This document shows, one piece after another, positions 61,774 through 64,000 of a DNA stretch of 64,000 bases. The translations under genes and the position numbers were made by a program. Location: positions 1 through 64,000 of the forward strand of contig JAKSDK010000312.1 in NCBI GenBank assembly GCA_022360095.1, read 5' to 3'. Numbering within the stretch: the stretch's first letter is position 1; each line of letters begins with the position of its first letter. This DNA is from Phycisphaerales bacterium (GTDB taxonomy: Bacteria; Planctomycetota; Phycisphaerae; UBA1845; UTPLA1). Below the pieces are notes generated by a model. That model did no database searches and was not told the origin of the DNA. It worked only from the letters and a program-made list of their open reading frames with translations.

Positions 61774-63627
61774 ATGAAGCCAATCGGTCCTAAACAGTCA
61801 GCCGGGCGATATTCTTTCTCAAGCGGTTTGAATGCCGTGTGCCTGATCTTTGTGCTAGGTGCGTCTCCGGGTGCAGCGCGGGCGGCCGATGCGTTGACGT
61901 ACGTACCGGCCGATGTTGCCGGTGTGTTGTCGTTTCGCAACATCGAGGAATGCAATCAGAAGCTGACGTCCTTTGTCCGCCTCAGAAATGAAGGCTTCAT
62001 CGGCCTGGACATTACCGAGTTCGCGATGATTTTGGGCATGGATGCCGGTCATATCGACACGGCTCAACCGATCCACGCCATCCTATCCCATCCGAGAGAG
62101 TTCGCGGCGTTTCTGACCGGCCGTGGTATTGGCGAGGCAGGCACACCATTTCCGCTGATCGCTTTCACGCCACGTCAACCGTCGGATTTCATGAAGAGGG
62201 TGAAAGGATTTGAGAATCGCGCTTTTTCTCAGAGCGGACCATTCGGTCAATATTACCTGCTCATGCGCGACGGTATCGCTTACGTGGCAAACACCAAAAA
62301 GCATCTGCGTATGCTTAAGCGCGTTGATGCCGGCGACGGCCTTGCCGATACCTTCGACGAGGATCAGAAGTCATTCTATGCTCGAAATGACGTCGTTCTG
62401 CACCTGCCGCTCTCACGGTGGCGGGACAAGGTCGATTTCTACGTGTTCTTCATCACGAATCTGATGCAACTGGGAATCATCGCCCAGCAGAACCCGGAGA
62501 ACGTTGAACAAACGCGGGCCATCGCCGAATGGTTCATCGGAGGCATCCGGGAAGCCGTCAAACAGATGGATGCGATCACCCTGGCCTTGGATTTTGACGG
62601 CACGACCTTCCGTTTTGATCACCATCACACGTTTGCCGAAGGTCAGTGGGTATCTGACTATTTGAAGCAGGTGCGTCGGGCGGATGTGGACCTCTGGACG
62701 TCGCTTCCGGACCGGCCGTTTTTCATGCTCGCGGTGGCCAATTGGCTTTGCCCACCGGAAGTTTCACTCACCGGTCGATTCAGCCAGTTCTATTTCGACG
62801 CCGATTTCAGCAAGAAAGAGATGTCGCCAAAGGAACGAAAGAAGCTTTCGGACTGCCTGATGAACTACATAGGCCAGACGCGGGGCATGGAATTCATGCT
62901 GACGTCGCCTCCCGGCCAATTTTTTCCGGTGCAGATTCTGGGCAGTGAAACTGTTGAGGACGCACCGAAAGCCCTGGAACAGTTCCGATTCATTCTGGAA
63001 AACGCCGACGAGATGATGTCCGCATTCCTGTCCGGTCGCGCAAAATGCGACGGCAATTTCAAGGAATGTCGGCGCGATGGTGTGCAGTACCTCGAAATGC
63101 CGTTGGACTTTCCAAACATGGCTGAAGAAATGCGGCGCAGACAGGTTGTCTGTTTTCATGGCGAGAAGGCGCGCTATCAGCAGGCGGCGATCACCAAGAC
63201 CAGGCTGGTGTACGCGATTGCTGAACCGCCTCAATCCGTCACTGATTTGATGAATGTCGCGAAATCGGGCAGGAATGTAAACCAAAATGTCCTGGTGCAG
63301 CGGATTCGCAGCCGTCTGCAAGGCGAGGCCAACGTTGCTGTTGTCATGGATGTCGGCCGTGTTCTCGGCATGCTACCTCACATGATGCAGGCCAACTTGG
63401 GGATGGCCGGGAAAGAGGTCAAGCTGCCGATAAGGTGGCCCGATGACGACAAGTTGGACAAGTCGGGCCCTCTTCTGGGGTGGTCCTGTCGGGTTCGCGA
63501 TCGGGCCGTCCATTGTCGATGGGCCATTGATGCCCAGGACGCATTGGAGGCGTTCCAACTGGTCAAGTTCTATACCGGCACCGGCTCTAAGAGCAAGAAA
63601 GCGAAATACAAATCAGCAGCACGATAA
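61774..63627 (+). CDS. Large secreted protein of unknown function (paralogue of the next gene)
   Basis: About 617 residues. The signal peptide (LNAVCLIFVLGASPGAARAA) leads to DALTYVPADVAGVLSFRNIE, which opens a domain with long alternating strands and helices (FRFDHHHTFAEGQWVSDYLK, LPDRPFFMLAVANWLCPPEV). The pattern resembles planctomycete secreted proteins with a DUF3352-like layout; I cannot confirm the family. The next gene opens with a similar signal and the equivalent LKLVPEDAWGFVFLPSLEVV, so the two are probably paralogues. The longer frame from 61657 is not supported by a ribosome binding site or signal. Confidence 0.72.
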   Translation: MKPIGPKQSAGRYSFSSGLNAVCLIFVLGASPGAARAADALTYVPADVAGVLSFRNIEECNQKLTSFVRLRNEGFIGLDITEFAMILGMDAGHIDTAQPIHAILSHPREFAAFLTGRGIGEAGTPFPLIAFTPRQPSDFMKRVKGFENRAFSQSGPFGQYYLLMRDGIAYVANTKKHLRMLKRVDAGDGLADTFDEDQKSFYARNDVVLHLPLSRWRDKVDFYVFFITNLMQLGIIAQQNPENVEQTRAIAEWFIGGIREAVKQMDAITLALDFDGTTFRFDHHHTFAEGQWVSDYLKQVRRADVDLWTSLPDRPFFMLAVANWLCPPEVSLTGRFSQFYFDADFSKKEMSPKERKKLSDCLMNYIGQTRGMEFMLTSPPGQFFPVQILGSETVEDAPKALEQFRFILENADEMMSAFLSGRAKCDGNFKECRRDGVQYLEMPLDFPNMAEEMRRRQVVCFHGEKARYQQAAITKTRLVYAIAEPPQSVTDLMNVAKSGRNVNQNVLVQRIRSRLQGEANVAVVMDVGRVLGMLPHMMQANLGMAGKEVKLPIRWPDDDKLDKSGPLLGWSCRVRDRAVHCRWAIDAQDALEAFQLVKFYTGTGSKSKKAKYKSAAR

Positions 63628-63772
63628 TCGTTGGCACCGAATTCTCAGCTCGTCGCCGTTTTGCGACGTTGCTTGACGAGTCGGTCGTTTCACCTGATCA
63701 TCCCTTGGCTTATTGTCCCATAACGTTTGTAGGACCATATGTTTTCGATGTTTTTTGCGAAGGAGCAACATG

Positions 63773-64000
63773 ATGATACGTAGAAACATTGCTTCGTTGT
63801 CTTTGCTTGGTGCGTTTTGCATGACGCTTTTGTCGGCGCTGCCGGTTCACGCCGCCGGCCCGAAGGAGATGCTCAAGCTGGTTCCGGAAGACGCGTGGGG
63901 TTTCGTCTTCCTTCCTTCCCTCGAGGTCGTCGATCAGAAGGCGTCCCAACTTAACGACTTATTGAAGCTGCAGCTTCCCGCGCCCGTGTCGCCGATGGTG
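63773..64000 (+). CDS. Secreted protein, 5' part only (runs off the window)
   Basis: ATG 63773 has aaggag (63760-63765) 7 nt upstream, so this is a real start; the ATG at 63770 is too close. The first 76 codons encode a signal peptide (MIRRNIASLSLLGAFCMTLL, then SALPVHAAGP) and the beginning of a mature part similar to the previous gene (KEMLKLVPEDAWGFVFLPSL). The rest is cut by the window edge. Confidence 0.75.
   Translation, partial: MIRRNIASLSLLGAFCMTLLSALPVHAAGPKEMLKLVPEDAWGFVFLPSLEVVDQKASQLNDLLKLQLPAPVSPMV

Overview
The window reads as a chromosomal segment of a bacterium, most likely a member of the Planctomycetota (possibly a Phycisphaerae-like lineage). This rests on gene content and not on a marker gene: a DUF1571 lipoprotein, large secreted beta-propeller, P-domain and thrombospondin-type-3 proteins, a dockerin-tailed VCBS protein, a TMTC-like membrane TPR protein, a fused molybdenum hydroxylase, many lipoproteins and generous spacers. 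GC looks roughly 55-60 % by eye. I saw no rRNA, tRNA, CRISPR array or prophage.

Layout. 1-1.6 kb: an IS110-family transposase followed by a ~160-nt near-complete hairpin. 1.6-4.6 kb (minus): a degenerate receiver protein, groES, a small unknown gene and groEL, closed by a strong terminator. 4.8-7.9 kb (plus): a ThDP-dependent acetolactate-synthase-like enzyme and an aldehyde dehydrogenase. 8.1-19.5 kb: an exported-protein region with a HAF-repeat lipoprotein, a VCBS/ASPIC/dockerin protein, a small lipoprotein, a sulfotransferase-like protein and three tandem paralogues. Each paralogue has two P domains, 8, 9 or 11 thrombospondin-3 repeats and a shared Cys-Cys...Gly-Trp-Ser-Trp-Met...Arg-rich C-terminus that looks like a sorting signal. 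A cluster of REP-like palindromes lies between the second and third. 19.7-23.6 kb (minus): DUF362, an 11-residue-repeat lipoprotein, DUF1571 and a queuosine-salvage (DUF2419) protein.

23.9-28.8 kb (plus): peptidase T and two POT-type transporters, apparently a peptide uptake and hydrolysis unit. Then come an amidohydrolase, an ABC-2 exporter pair, and a minus-strand cell-shape cluster (MreC-like coiled-coil protein, 49-residue membrane protein, MreB). 35-45 kb: a PQQ-type propeller with a polyacidic tail, purH, a CBM9-like protein, a small lipoprotein, a MacA/MacB-type three-gene ABC operon and a hydrolase-like lipoprotein. 45-64 kb: mutS, a TMTC-like TPR protein, a [2Fe-2S]-molybdopterin fusion with an in-frame microsatellite, a membrane pyrophosphatase with an extra loop, rsfS, a zinc-ribbon membrane protein, argS, rex, and three secreted proteins, the last cut by the window edge.

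Most genes are housekeeping or cell-envelope functions. The novelty candidates are the IS110-adjacent hairpin, the candidate C-terminal sorting motif, the REP-like cluster, the MreC-like/MreB cluster, heptamer-like repeats (one inside a catalytic gene), and matching soluble insertions in the two peptide transporters and in the pyrophosphatase.
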